Source of the DNA: SAR324 cluster bacterium
GTDB taxonomy: Bacteria > SAR324 > NAC60-12
Length of the DNA stretch: 64,000 bases
Assembly (NCBI GenBank): GCA_014382365.1
Contig: JACNJW010000019.1
Span: forward strand, 1-64,000
Direction: 5' to 3'
Part shown: positions 45,835 to 55,561 of the stretch, piece after piece
Layout: each line of letters starts with the position of its first letter
Position numbering within the stretch: position 1 is the stretch's first letter
The notes under the pieces: model-generated
Told to the model about the DNA's origin: nothing
Seen by the model: the letters and a program-made list of their open reading frames with translations, nothing else
The model's database searches: none
Made by a program: the position numbers and the translations under genes

Positions 45835-46800
45835 TTACATCCAGCCACGCTCTTTATAGTAACGCACAGCACCATCATGTAGCGGTGCAGAAAGAGAATC
45901 ACTGATCATTTCGCTCTCTTTTAAGTTACGAAATGCAGGATGCAGTTTTTTAAACTGGTCGAAATTATCAAACACACCTTTGACAACGTTATAAATAACG
46001 TTATCTGGAGTGTTGGTTGAGGTTACAAATGTTGCACCAACACCGAATGTTTTGACATCATTCGCATTCCCTGAATACATTCCTCCTGGAATAGTTGCCC
46101 AGCGGTAAAATGAATTATCTTTTACCAATTTAGCAATTCCGGGTCCAGTGGCTTCAACAAGAACTGCATCACAGGACGAAACCGTTTCTTTGGTTAAACC
46201 TGAAGGATGTCCGACGAGCCAGAAATAGGCATCAATCTTATTATCACAAAGTGCTTGTCCGGTTTCAGATGAACGTAATTCTGCTGCTAATTTCAAATCA
46301 CTCCGACTCCAGCCCAAAGCACCTTCAATAACTTCCCAGGTTGCACGAGTTCCTGAACCTGGATTACCGATGTTCAAACGCTTGCCTTTGAGGTCATTGA
46401 TATGCTTGATTCCAGATGCCCGACGCGCCACAATGGTCACAGGTTCAGCATGCACGGAAAATATTGCCCGTAAGCCTTTGAATGCACCTTGATCCTTAAA
46501 CTTGCTAGTACCGCGATAGGAATGATACTGCCAGTCAGACTGGGCTACACCCATGTCGAGTTCGCCGGCACGGATGGTGTTGATATTATACACCGAACCG
46601 CCGGTGCTTTCTACAGAACAACGAATACCGTGTTCCTTGCGTTTTTTGTTGACCAGACGACAAATAGCTCCGCCGGTTGGATAATAAACTCCTGTAACTC
46701 CACCAGTACCGATGGTTACAAAAGTTTGTTCTGCCCAAACGGGCACGCTAATAGAAACAGCCAACGCACTGATCGCCAGCCATTTGATTGCTTTATGCAT
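45835..46800 (-). CDS. TAXI family TRAP solute-binding protein
   Basis: Periplasmic binding protein of 321 residues with a clear signal peptide (MHKAIKWLAISALAVSISVPVWA). The TAXI signature FVTIGTGGVTGVYYPTGGAICRLVNK is present, followed by the conserved YNINTIRAGELDMGVAQSDW and NIGNPGSGTRATWEVIEGALGWS. It hands an organic acid, often glutamate or a dicarboxylate, to the fused permease encoded 98 bases downstream. Substrate not predictable from sequence. The ATG at 46800 is chosen over the TTG at 46812. Confidence 0.93.
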   Translation of the reverse strand: MHKAIKWLAISALAVSISVPVWAEQTFVTIGTGGVTGVYYPTGGAICRLVNKKRKEHGIRCSVESTGGSVYNINTIRAGELDMGVAQSDWQYHSYRGTSKFKDQGAFKGLRAIFSVHAEPVTIVARRASGIKHINDLKGKRLNIGNPGSGTRATWEVIEGALGWSRSDLKLAAELRSSETGQALCDNKIDAYFWLVGHPSGLTKETVSSCDAVLVEATGPGIAKLVKDNSFYRWATIPGGMYSGNANDVKTFGVGATFVTSTNTPDNVIYNVVKGVFDNFDQFKKLHPAFRNLKESEMISDSLSAPLHDGAVRYYKERGWM

Positions 46801-47389
46801 AACATCTCTCAAGTGAGATTAAAAAAACTGAAAGCCTCCTCTGTTCGCAAAGACAATTCTTCAAAAACTAAAGCTTCCTGATAAAATCGAACCACACCAA
46901 ATTCCTCAATGAATTCATGACTGGCCCCAACAACAGCATCTCACCCTCATTTGTTTCGAGATCACTGCAGGTCTTGAGAAGTAGAACTCCTTCTCCATCA
47001 ATCAAATTATCCTACAATCAATTCAAAGTAAGATCACGACTAATGAGATAGATGCTAACTACATTGATTTTCTGTGTCAAGATATTTAATTAAAACCCTG
47101 AATCGTAATATTTCTACAAATGGTTGTTGGTGTAAAACAGATTATGAAAGATAAAATGCCAAGACAAACCAAAAGATTATTAATTTACAAAATAATGAGG
47201 TGATCAAATTGATCAGGGGTGACTTGGGGTTAAATAAAGGGACTTCTTAAATGTGTCTTAAACAGAACGATGAGGATGACGCTTGAATTGTTTATACAGT
47301 TTTTTTAAACTCAAAACAAAAAATCCCACCAAAGTTTTACATATGCAAACCATGGTGGGATGATTATAAAAAGCAGAATCGTCTTAAAA
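46801..47389. other. Intergenic region, TRAP binding protein to hsp20
   Basis: About 590 bases. The hsp20 terminator lies at its right end (47318-47361). A pair of TGATCA hexamers separated by AAT occurs near 47201-47216. No protein gene with a ribosome-binding site and no RNA gene are visible. Confidence 0.5.
47318..47361 (-). terminator. Rho-independent terminator of hsp20
   Basis: On the minus strand ATCCCACCA pairs with TGGTGGGAT (9 bp, 21-base loop), followed by TTTTTTG, about 30 bases after the hsp20 stop. Confidence 0.78.
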
Positions 47390-47863
47390 TTAATTCAATT
47401 TCTTAAGATCTTCTGCAGTCGACTGTCCAATTTCAATCATACGTGACTTCTTTTCTTCAGGAACGATCCTTTCAAGACTAATAGTCAGCATGCCATTAAT
47501 CAAATCCGCTCCTTTGATAATCACATCATCAGAAAGGGTAAAGCTCCGTGTAAATGCCCGCTTGGCAATTCCACGATGCAAGTATTCACCTTCTTCCTGA
47601 TCTGGCTTTGAACGTACAGTTAAGACACCTTCTTTGAGTTCTGCTTCCAGATCTTCTTTTGAAAATCCGGCAACAGCCATTTCGATGGTGTACAAATTTT
47701 CTTCGTCCTTGCGAATGTTATAGGGCGGAAACCCGGTGGGGCCTTCAGACCTCTCAACATCTCCAAAAAGACGGTCTATCATTGAATCAAAGCCCACGGT
47801 GATTCCCAGTGCTCTTTCAAAATCAGACGGTGTAATTGATGAGTAACGTGCTAAATGTAACAT
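47390..47863 (-). CDS. Small heat shock protein, Hsp20/alpha-crystallin family
   Basis: A 157-residue IbpA-like chaperone that holds unfolding proteins for refolding. Seen: FPPYNIRKDEENLYTIEMAVAGFSKEDLEAELKEGVLTV (start of the alpha-crystallin domain), EYLHRGIAKRAFTRSFTLSDDVIIKGADLINGMLTISLER, and a C-terminal IEI anchor. AAGGAGG precedes the ATG. No CIRCE element is seen before it, unlike clpB next door, so its heat control probably differs. Confidence 0.94.
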   Translation of the reverse strand: MLHLARYSSITPSDFERALGITVGFDSMIDRLFGDVERSEGPTGFPPYNIRKDEENLYTIEMAVAGFSKEDLEAELKEGVLTVRSKPDQEEGEYLHRGIAKRAFTRSFTLSDDVIIKGADLINGMLTISLERIVPEEKKSRMIEIGQSTAEDLKKLN

Positions 47864-48023
47864 AATACCTCCTTATATAAGCAAGGTGTTTACAAAATAT
47901 CCTCCAATCCATAGCACTGGACTTGAAGGTGATTAAAGGGGCTACCACCATGGTCAACCCCTGACTCGATAGCTCCAACTTTACAACAAAGTTGAGAATC
48001 GAAATTGAAAATTATTAAACGGT

Positions 48024-50648
48024 TTATTCCTCATTGGAAACAGAACCAATATTTTCAAAAAATATTTTTCCGGCAGTAACATTAGCTGTCACTTCCTGAC
48101 CGTCTTGGATCTCGCCTGATAAAATTGCTCTCGCCAAAGCGGTTTCAAGCTCTTTCTGAATTGCGCGTTTGAGCGGCCTTGCACCATATACCGGGTCGTA
48201 GCCAACTTTTGCCAGGAATTCAACGGCTTTTTCAGTCAAGTGCAGCAAAATGTTTCTTTCAGCTAAACGCTTTTTCAATCTTTCCAACTGAATCTTAATG
48301 ATGCCACTCATGTGTTCCTGAAGCAGCGGATGAAAGACAACTGTATCATCAACCCTGTTTAAGAATTCCGGACGAAAATGCTGCCGGAGTTCCTGTAGAA
48401 CCAGCTTTTTTTGTTCTGACTGCAAAGCTGTACCGGAAGTTCCATCTTCATTTTGGTTGATCAACTTTTGACTGCCTATGTTTGAAGTCATGATAACAAG
48501 TGTATTCTTGAAATCAACTGTGCGGCCATGTGAATCAGTTAGCCTGCCGTCATCAAGAATCTGCAGTAGAACATTGAACACATCATAATGCGCTTTTTCA
48601 ATTTCGTCGAAGAGTAAAACACTGTAGGGCCTTCTTCGAACAGCTTCCGTGAGTTGACCTCCATCGTCAAAACCAACGTATCCCGGAGGTGCTCCAATTA
48701 AACGGGATACTGCATGTTTTTCCATGTACTCACTCATATCAATCCGGATCATGTTTTGTTCATCATCAAACAAATTTTCTGCCAGTGCACGTGCCAGTTC
48801 AGTTTTTCCAACACCAGTCGGCCCCAGAAAAATAAAACTCCCCAGCGGTTTATGAGGATCATTAATTCCTGAACGTGCCCGCATCACAGCATCTGCTACA
48901 AGATCAATCGCCTCATCCTGCCCTACTACCCGTTTGTGCAGTTGTTCAGGAAGGTGCAACAGTTTTTCCCCTTCGCCTTCAATCAGTTTTTGTACCGGAA
49001 TTCCGGTCCAGTGAGCTACTATTTCCGCAATGTCTTCTGCATCCACTTCTTCCTTGAGCAGTTGGTTATTACTGTCCTGGTCTTCAGATTTTGTAGTTTC
49101 CAGTTTATTTTCCAGTTCCGGAAGTACTCCATATTCCAGACGTGCAGCTTCTTCCAGATTATAATCCTGACGTGCCCGTTCTATCTGCAGACGCACTTCT
49201 TCAATTTTCTGTTTAAGTTCACTCAATTCATGTAATCCTGATTTTTCTTTTTCCCACTGCAGAGTCAAATTATCAAAGCTGTGCTGCAGTTCTGCTAATT
49301 CTTTTGATAGTTTTTTCAATCGCTCACTGGATGCAGTATCACGCTCCTTTTTCAGTGCTTCTTTTTCAATTTGCAACTGTAGAATTCTTCGCGAGATTTC
49401 ATCCATTTCTGCAGGCATCGAATTTATCTCTACTCTTAAACGCGCTGCAGCTTCATCCATCAGATCAATGGCTTTGTCCGGTAGGAAGCGGTCTGCAATA
49501 TAACGTTGAGAAAGAGTTGCGGCTGCAATCAGTGCTGCATCTTTGATGCGAACACCATGATGTATTTCATAACGTTCCTTTAAGCCCCGTAATATTGAAA
49601 TTGTATCTTCAACATTTGGTTGATCCACCATTACTTGTTGAAACCTGCGTTCGAATGCCGGATCTTTTTCAATGTACTTACGATATTCATCCAGAGTTGT
49701 AGCACCGATACAATGCAGTTCACCTCTTGCCAGCATCGGCTTGAGTAAATTACCGGCATCCATAGAACCTGCGGTTTTTCCTGCACCTATTACCGTATGC
49801 AGTTCATCGATAAATAATAATATCTGTCCCTCAGAATCAACGACTTCCTTAAGCACTGCTTTCAAACGTTCTTCGAATTCACCGCGATATTTTGCTCCGG
49901 CAATTAAAGCCCCCATGTCAAGTGAAACAAGTTTTTTATTTTTCAAACTATCTGGAACATCATTTCGTGAAATACGAAGTGCCAGTCCTTCTGCAATTGC
50001 CGTTTTACCTACACCAGGTTCGCCTATCAAAACCGGATTATTTTTTGTCCGCCTCGAAAGAACCTGAATCAACCTGCGAATTTCATCATCACGGCCGATA
50101 ACCGGATCCAGTTTTCCGTCCCGGGCTAACTGACTCAGATCCGTACCGTATTTTTCCAATGCCTCATAGGTGTCTTCCGGGTTCTGACTTGTGACCCGTT
50201 GGCCGCCACGAATTTCTTCAATTGTACTCAGCAACCGTTTACGGTTAACTCCATGTTCTGCTAACATTGCTCCGGCAGCATCTTTGTTTCCCTCTGCCGT
50301 CAATGCCAGCAAAAGATGCTCAACACTTATGTATTCATCCTGCAGTTTTTTAGCTTCATCTTCTGCCTGAACCAGTACATTATTTATTGCACCGCTCGTC
50401 ACCACTCTGCCAGTTGAACTTCCGCTCAGAGTTGGCAAAGACTGTAATGAGTCCTCCAGTGACTGAACTAATTTTGCAGAATTTAAGTCCATTTTTTCAA
50501 AAACACGAGGAACTAAACCGTTTTCCTGAAAGACAAGTGCATGCAAAAGATGTAAAGTGGATAACTCGGAATGATGACGTCTTACTGCATTACTATGTGC
50601 AGATTCCAGCGCTGACAGTGATTTTTCCGTAAATTTTTGTGTATCCAT
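48024..50648 (-). CDS. clpB: ATP-dependent disaggregase ClpB
   Basis: Hexameric AAA+ chaperone of 874 residues that pulls proteins from aggregates with DnaK. Domain order: N-domain, AAA1 with Walker [14 protein letters not shown] and Walker [15 protein letters not shown], a ~120-residue coiled-coil middle domain, AAA2 with [16 protein letters not shown] and [11 protein letters not shown], and the C-terminal domain. The pore loops AKYRGEFE and GYVGFDDGG are seen. The middle domain and no IGF loop separate it from ClpA. The ATG at 50648 has AGGGA upstream; the ATG at 50690 lies in the CIRCE element and is rejected. Confidence 0.96.
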   Translation of the reverse strand: MDTQKFTEKSLSALESAHSNAVRRHHSELSTLHLLHALVFQENGLVPRVFEKMDLNSAKLVQSLEDSLQSLPTLSGSSTGRVVTSGAINNVLVQAEDEAKKLQDEYISVEHLLLALTAEGNKDAAGAMLAEHGVNRKRLLSTIEEIRGGQRVTSQNPEDTYEALEKYGTDLSQLARDGKLDPVIGRDDEIRRLIQVLSRRTKNNPVLIGEPGVGKTAIAEGLALRISRNDVPDSLKNKKLVSLDMGALIAGAKYRGEFEERLKAVLKEVVDSEGQILLFIDELHTVIGAGKTAGSMDAGNLLKPMLARGELHCIGATTLDEYRKYIEKDPAFERRFQQVMVDQPNVEDTISILRGLKERYEIHHGVRIKDAALIAAATLSQRYIADRFLPDKAIDLMDEAAARLRVEINSMPAEMDEISRRILQLQIEKEALKKERDTASSERLKKLSKELAELQHSFDNLTLQWEKEKSGLHELSELKQKIEEVRLQIERARQDYNLEEAARLEYGVLPELENKLETTKSEDQDSNNQLLKEEVDAEDIAEIVAHWTGIPVQKLIEGEGEKLLHLPEQLHKRVVGQDEAIDLVADAVMRARSGINDPHKPLGSFIFLGPTGVGKTELARALAENLFDDEQNMIRIDMSEYMEKHAVSRLIGAPPGYVGFDDGGQLTEAVRRRPYSVLLFDEIEKAHYDVFNVLLQILDDGRLTDSHGRTVDFKNTLVIMTSNIGSQKLINQNEDGTSGTALQSEQKKLVLQELRQHFRPEFLNRVDDTVVFHPLLQEHMSGIIKIQLERLKKRLAERNILLHLTEKAVEFLAKVGYDPVYGARPLKRAIQKELETALARAILSGEIQDGQEVTANVTAGKIFFENIGSVSNEE

Positions 50649-50679
50649 AGTCCCTTTATTATTTAAACATAAAACTCTT

Positions 50680-50706
50680 TTAGCACTCACTATACTAGAG
50701 TGCTAA
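50680..50706. promoter_or_regulatory. CIRCE element (HrcA operator)
   Basis: Perfect TTAGCACTC-N9-GAGTGCTAA, the consensus HrcA-binding inverted repeat, 32 bases upstream of the clpB start. It implies that a HrcA repressor, encoded outside the window, controls clpB. Confidence 0.93.
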
Positions 50707-50717
50707 CAATTTATCAA
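50689..50717 (-). promoter_or_regulatory. clpB promoter, overlapped by CIRCE
   Basis: On the minus strand TTGATA (50717-50712) and TATAGT (50694-50689) are spaced by 17 bases; each is one mismatch from sigma70 consensus. The CIRCE repeat covers the -10 and most of the spacer, so HrcA binding would block RNA polymerase. Confidence 0.78.
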
Positions 50718-50957
50718 GTAATTTTTTTTGAAGGAAATAACAAAGCGGAAGCTAAATTTTTTAAAATATTTATTTTATTTGTGGAGGATTATTTTGATTT
50801 ACAATCAAAATATAATAAATATATTTGCAATATCAGAGGAGTGGAAACAGTAGACTATAATAAGAGTCTGGAATACAGATTAATTTTATAAAATAAAAAT
50901 AAATTTTTGAAATTCCTGCTTGAAATCTTTGTGGGAAGTCTGTATCTTTTGAAGCTA

Positions 50958-51083
50958 CACCCCGGAGTGAATATGGAGCAAATCCCAGGTCATGCTAGGC
51001 TCAGGATTAAAATTCATGAATTCATTTACGGATCCAAGTGGCGGAGCCACTCTCCGGGGTCTTGTTGTAATATGAGCAACAAG
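50958..51083. other. Possible structured non-coding element
   Basis: CCCCGGAGTG (50960-50969) can pair with CACT-CT-CCGGGG (51048-51059, two-base bulge). Inside, GTGGC-GGA-GCCAC (51038-51050) forms a competing triloop hairpin. Just after, CTTGTTG-N9-CAACAAG (51061-51083) is perfect. The stretch is GC-richer than its surroundings. No match to 6S RNA, SRP RNA or tmRNA that I can recognise. Confidence 0.35.
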
Positions 51084-51269
51084 CGTGCCTTGCCCTTTCC
51101 ACGATTCATTTGTATAAATCACGTCTTTATTTTTTTCACTTTAATTGCTATAATTGTTTGGTTTTTGCTTTTATTGTAATTTGAGCAATTTTTCTGTGGT
51201 TTTTTTTACCATTCCTGATCTGAAGTGAATGGTTATTTTTCAAGACATCCATTTATTTCTCTGATTCAG

Positions 51270-51860
51270 ATGGCCAAGCTCTATTTTTACTATTCCGCTA
51301 TGAACGCGGGAAAAACCACAACACTCCTCCAGTCAGCATATAACTATCGTGAACGTGGTATGAACACGCTGGTGTTCAAACCGTCCATAGACGATCGTCA
51401 TTCCACAAGCTCTGTTCGCTCGCGGATTGGCCTGGAAGCAGAGGCAGTCGGATTTGAAGCAGATGACGACTTGCTGGCAATTACGGAGAAAACCAACCAG
51501 CAGAGCCAACTGAGTTGTGTTTTGCTGGATGAAGCACAATTTTTAAGTAAAGCACAGGTTTTTGCTTTAGGAGAGATAGTTGACAAGCTGGGAATACCAG
51601 TACTGGCTTATGGATTGCGCACAGATTTTAAAGGAGAGCTTTTTGAAGGAAGCCTCCACTTACTAGCCTGGGCCGATGAATTAATTGAGATCAAAACTAT
51701 TTGTCATTGCGGAAAAAAAGCAAATATGGTTTTACGTCTGGATGAACACGGAAACCAAATGAAATCAGGAGCTCAGATCCAAATTGGAGGAAACGACAGT
51801 TATGTTTCGGTTTGTCGAAAACATTATAAGTCTGCTGCAAGCGGGAAGAATAAAGCATGA
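51270..51860 (+). CDS. tdk: Thymidine kinase
   Basis: Type II thymidine kinase of 196 residues, the usual size. Seen: P-loop [21 protein letters not shown] Walker [18 protein letters not shown], the zinc-ribbon region with Cys in [16 protein letters not shown] and CRKHY near the C-terminus. It phosphorylates salvaged thymidine. The frame extends to 51225, but family comparison starts it at MAKLYFYYS. The ribosome-binding site is weak. Confidence 0.94.
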   Translation: MAKLYFYYSAMNAGKTTTLLQSAYNYRERGMNTLVFKPSIDDRHSTSSVRSRIGLEAEAVGFEADDDLLAITEKTNQQSQLSCVLLDEAQFLSKAQVFALGEIVDKLGIPVLAYGLRTDFKGELFEGSLHLLAWADELIEIKTICHCGKKANMVLRLDEHGNQMKSGAQIQIGGNDSYVSVCRKHYKSAASGKNKA

Positions 51861-51962
51861 TAATCCTGACTTGTGAAATATTTAATCAGTCAGTCTGCAG
51901 TGAGCATCTATACTCACAATGTCTGAACTACAAATTATAACAATCTATACCATAACTTTAAA

Positions 51963-52961
51963 TTGAAGAATGTCGCTATTGCCGGAGCAACCGGTGCTGT
52001 TGGTGCGGAATTTTTAAAACTTTTAGCAGCCCGCAATTTCCCTATTAAGAATCTAAGACTGCTGGCCTCAGCCAGGTCGGCTGGTAAAAAACTGGAGTTT
52101 CGAGGAGAGCAGATTGAAGTCGAAGAAATGACGGAAAATTCTTTTGAAGGAATTGATTTGGTCTTTTTTTCTGCAGGTAGAGGTCGAAGCAAAGAATTTG
52201 TTCCGCATGCCGTGAACTCCGGAGCTGTAGTAATCGACAACAGCAGTGCTTTCAGGTTGGATCCGGATGTTCCACTGGTAGTTCCAGAAATTAATCCGGA
52301 AATGGTTTTTAAGCATAAGGGTATCATTGCCAATCCTAACTGTTCCACAATCCAAATGGTGGTTGCACTCAACCCTCTGCACCAGGTTGCTAAAATCAAT
52401 CGTGTTGTAGTTTCAACTTACCAGGCAACTTCTGGAGCAGGAGCAAAAGGTATGAGCGAATTAATTGAGCAAACCCGTGCCTGGGTTAAAGGAGATTCCA
52501 TGGAAGTTTCTGCATTTCCTGCACAAATAGCCTTCAATCTTTTTCCTCATGTAGATGTATTTACAGAGAACGGATATACAAAAGAGGAGATGAAAATGGT
52601 CAATGAAACACAAAAGATCATGGCTGCTCCAGATATGAGAATTTCGGCAACTTGTGTCAGGGTTCCAGTCTTAAGAGCACATTCAGAAGCAGTCTGGATT
52701 GAAACTGAGAAAAAATTGTCACCGCATGAGGCACGAGAAATTCTCGCTAATTCTCCAGGAATTATAGTTAAAGATGAGCCCCAAAGTGGAGGTTATCCCA
52801 CTCCATGGGAAGCAAACGAAACATTCGAGACATATGTAGGACGTATTCGTGAAGATTTTTCTCACCCCAAAGGTTTGACCTTCTGGGTGGTTGCAGATCA
52901 GCTTTACAAAGGCGCAGCTCTTAACTCAATTCAAATAGCAGAAGTTCTGGCAAAAGCATAG
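51963..52961 (+). CDS. asd: Aspartate-semialdehyde dehydrogenase
   Basis: Enzyme of 332 residues that reduces aspartyl phosphate to the semialdehyde on the way to lysine/DAP, methionine and threonine. Seen: NADP loop VAIAGATGAVGAEFLKLL, SAGRGRSKEF, the catalytic Cys in ANPNCSTIQMVVAL, YQATSGAGAKGMSELIEQ, and VRVPVLRAHSEAVWIE with the active His. It starts with TTG; no ATG is nearby and the N-terminal Rossmann strand begins right after it. Confidence 0.95.
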   Translation: MKNVAIAGATGAVGAEFLKLLAARNFPIKNLRLLASARSAGKKLEFRGEQIEVEEMTENSFEGIDLVFFSAGRGRSKEFVPHAVNSGAVVIDNSSAFRLDPDVPLVVPEINPEMVFKHKGIIANPNCSTIQMVVALNPLHQVAKINRVVVSTYQATSGAGAKGMSELIEQTRAWVKGDSMEVSAFPAQIAFNLFPHVDVFTENGYTKEEMKMVNETQKIMAAPDMRISATCVRVPVLRAHSEAVWIETEKKLSPHEAREILANSPGIIVKDEPQSGGYPTPWEANETFETYVGRIREDFSHPKGLTFWVVADQLYKGAALNSIQIAEVLAKA

Positions 52962-53033
52962 TATACTGAACCATAGGAATTAATTAATCCCTATAATTCA
53001 CAGCATAATCAGTTGTGACAAGTGTGAAATTGT

Positions 53034-54023
53034 ATGCGAATATTCTTACCCTTCAAAAGCCTCTTTTTTATAGTTTGCCTGGGCTTAACTGCTACTTTAG
53101 TTTTTGCACAAGGTGATGCACCTGCAATTGCCACCCTGCTTGAGCTTGAAGGCTCTGTAGAAACAATTACTTCAAAATCCACAAAAGGCCGCTGGGCTAA
53201 AAACGGAATACTGCTTTACGCCGGAGATACAGTCCGTACCTCTGACAATTCAAAAGCTACTGTAGTCTACCGAGATGGTTCCCGGATTAGATTGTTTCAA
53301 AATTCTGAATTATTGTTAAAATTATCGGAAGAGCAATCTACCAGCAGACGCACTTTCAAATTTAAATTGAATCTCAAAAATGGAGCTTTACGCGGACGTT
53401 TTCTGAAAGGACTGCAGCGTACAACAATTCGTACTCCAACCGCATTGATCGGCATCAAAGGCACCTCTTTCCGCATTACTGAAAAAAACAATACGGCCTA
53501 CGTTTCACTGACAGAAGGACTGATAGAAGTGAGTAACCTCTCCTCAAAGACAATCCTGAATCCTGGTCAGTGGCTTGAGAATTTTAAACGCAGTGATGAT
53601 TTAGTAAAGAAAGTAGCTCAAATCCCAAATATATTGAATCTTAAAACTGAGGAATATGAGCTGGATTTTAGTGATGGCAAATCAAAACAATTAAAATTAA
53701 GCGTCCAGTTGCAGCACAGTATCAGTGGAAATATTCTCAAACGCAGTGGCAAAGTGCAATTAGAAAGTGATTATTATGCTATCCGTTTACCAAATCGTTT
53801 CAACTTAAACTCCAAAGGCTATGCCAGAGTATTGGTGAAGATAGACCCTCCGCTTAAAGCACCTCCGGAATTCAAAGGTTTGATTACATTAAGTGCATTC
53901 ATTGACGATGAGGGTTATGATGATGTTGCAGAAGGAACTTTAGTTTTCAAGATACGTAATATTGGGAAAAGACGGACTCTGCTTCTCGATCCTGACAAGG
54001 GGTTAATCGAAAAAAGGGACTAA
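53034..54023 (+). CDS. Exported FecR-domain protein
   Basis: A 329-residue protein with a signal peptide (hydrophobic core FFIVCLGLTATLVFAQ) and a FecR domain at about residues 35-165. Seen: LEGSVETITSKSTKGRWAKNGILLYAGDTVRTSDNSKATVVYRDGSRIRLFQNSEL and RTPTALIGIKGTSFRITEKNNTAYVSLTEGLIEVSNL, the repeat pattern of the domain. The C-terminal half is beta-rich and unidentified. There is no sigma factor or TonB receptor nearby, so it is not a classic FecR regulator; a periplasmic or surface role is likelier. Its end overlaps the convergent methyltransferase gene by four bases. Confidence 0.85.
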   Translation: MRIFLPFKSLFFIVCLGLTATLVFAQGDAPAIATLLELEGSVETITSKSTKGRWAKNGILLYAGDTVRTSDNSKATVVYRDGSRIRLFQNSELLLKLSEEQSTSRRTFKFKLNLKNGALRGRFLKGLQRTTIRTPTALIGIKGTSFRITEKNNTAYVSLTEGLIEVSNLSSKTILNPGQWLENFKRSDDLVKKVAQIPNILNLKTEEYELDFSDGKSKQLKLSVQLQHSISGNILKRSGKVQLESDYYAIRLPNRFNLNSKGYARVLVKIDPPLKAPPEFKGLITLSAFIDDEGYDDVAEGTLVFKIRNIGKRRTLLLDPDKGLIEKRD

Positions 54024-55513
54024 ACCTTTTTTTTCTGACGCAGCAGGATTAAATGCTCCCACTTGCCTGCTGCTCCAAAAGCTCTTCCTAGTTCTACATC
54101 AAATATTTCATGCTGAACAGATGCACTGCCGGCTACTTTCCAACCAACACTGTCTGCGTACTTTTGAGTAAACTCTAAACCACTTACACGTTTATTGCGT
54201 TCAATCCAGTCACCTAACACAAGGTAGCATACACCGTCCTCTGCAGTCCAGAGACGTAATTTAAGCATGAATTCACGAAAAACCTGCTTCCATTGTTTTG
54301 GTGTATAATTACGCATGGCTATTTCATTGGAAAACATATCTTTAGTTGGAAATTCCAGCCACTTCATTCGTAGTTCATGCATTGCAAGATAATCATAAGA
54401 ACCTGGATATGGTGGGCTGGTAATTGTACAGTTGATAGAATTCTCTTCTGGTCCTTCCAAATCCAAAATACTTTTGTTCCAAATTAGAGCAGGTATAGTT
54501 TTAGGAATCTTTTTAGCCAGTGCAAGTTGGTTTTCCAGTAACTCCTGAGTCTTGCGTTCCATCCATTTTCCTACTGCACCTTTTGGAAAAGCAGGTGCTT
54601 TGCTGAATTTGGAAGTTTCCGAAAGTTTATTGGAAAACTTGGTGATTAAACTCGAAAAGACTGCTCTCAAAGTTTCACGCTCATTAGCTGAACGAACACT
54701 TTCAATACCATCGATCCAGTGCAAAAGCTCAACAAACAGATATGGAGGATGAAATTTATTTAGCCAGGTTATATTCTTACGCTGCACATTCCTTTTTTCG
54801 AGGCTCCGAGTCTTCACACGTTCACGAACTTCAACCAATGCATTCCAGACACGACCTGCATTTTTTTCAGAAATCCAACGACAACGCTCTCTGGCCACCA
54901 TGCTGGCAATTGGATTTAGATCATTGCCCAGAACTTGGTGTTGCCAAAGCAAGCCTTCCAACAACACTGTTCCTCCACCCATAAATGGATCAAAAACAAG
55001 GCTACCAGCAGGAAATTGTTTGAGCAGTATTTTTGGTAAGTCTGGATGAAAACGCCCTGGATAGGGATGAAAACTTTGGGTAAGTTCGTGGATAGCACCC
55101 TTTTTTTCAGGTATCCGTAGTGCTTCCAGCATCAGTTTGCCCTGTTCGCCAAATGACTCTACACTCAAATTTGTTTTAGAAGCAGCGCGTTTCTGCTTTA
55201 ATTTTCGAGTTGATTTTGGTGGCGGTCCAATTGTGTATTCCTCAGTTGGTTCGGACCAGACATTGTTCTTTTTCTTCCAGGGCAGAGGCTCATTATCTTT
55301 AAATTTTGGTTTTGGTTTTTTTGCAATTTCTCCCTGATACTTGGATTCTTTCCGCTCCTGATATTTTGATATTTCTTTCTTTTCTTCGACAGGAACTGTT
55401 CCTTTTTTCCTCACACGAATTGCTTTTTTATTTAAATCCTCACCAGTTGGTCTATATTTCACCACACTTTTCAAATCGTTTTCTTTGTCAGTCTTTTTTT
55501 CTGAATCACGCAT
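54020..55513 (-). CDS. DNA/RNA amino-methyltransferase with long basic N-terminus
   Basis: A 497-residue SAM-dependent methyltransferase. Seen: FHPYPGRFHP (residues 148-157), SAM-binding DPFMGGGT (175-182) and the catalytic TSPPYPGSYDYL near residue 367, a motif of N4-cytosine/N6-adenine methylases. The order (SAM motif before SPPY) fits the alpha-like arrangement. The first ~115 residues are rich in Lys, Arg and Glu and look disordered, possibly a nucleic-acid-binding tail. No restriction gene is next to it, so it is an orphan; the target (DNA or RNA) is unknown. Confidence 0.8.
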   Translation of the reverse strand: MRDSEKKTDKENDLKSVVKYRPTGEDLNKKAIRVRKKGTVPVEEKKEISKYQERKESKYQGEIAKKPKPKFKDNEPLPWKKKNNVWSEPTEEYTIGPPPKSTRKLKQKRAASKTNLSVESFGEQGKLMLEALRIPEKKGAIHELTQSFHPYPGRFHPDLPKILLKQFPAGSLVFDPFMGGGTVLLEGLLWQHQVLGNDLNPIASMVARERCRWISEKNAGRVWNALVEVRERVKTRSLEKRNVQRKNITWLNKFHPPYLFVELLHWIDGIESVRSANERETLRAVFSSLITKFSNKLSETSKFSKAPAFPKGAVGKWMERKTQELLENQLALAKKIPKTIPALIWNKSILDLEGPEENSINCTITSPPYPGSYDYLAMHELRMKWLEFPTKDMFSNEIAMRNYTPKQWKQVFREFMLKLRLWTAEDGVCYLVLGDWIERNKRVSGLEFTQKYADSVGWKVAGSASVQHEIFDVELGRAFGAAGKWEHLILLRQKKKV

Positions 55514-55561
55514 TTAATTATTTAGCTATTTTTTTTTGTACAGCTTCAACATTAACACACT

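Larger units (their letters stand above)
50649..51269. other. Intergenic region, clpB to tdk
   Basis: About 620 bases. The left end carries the clpB promoter and CIRCE. A GC-richer, potentially structured stretch lies at 50958-51083 (listed separately). The frames of 63 and 90 codons here lack ribosome-binding sites and recognisable products. Confidence 0.5.

Noticed and set aside
50690-50690. Upstream ATG start for clpB (MSAKRVLC...)
   Set aside because: It lies inside the CIRCE element and near the predicted transcription start; the ATG at 50648 has a ribosome-binding site and matches the family N-terminus.
50700-51179. Two plus-strand frames of 63 and 90 codons between clpB and tdk
   Set aside because: No ribosome-binding sites, unusual composition, and overlap with the clpB promoter or the structured stretch.
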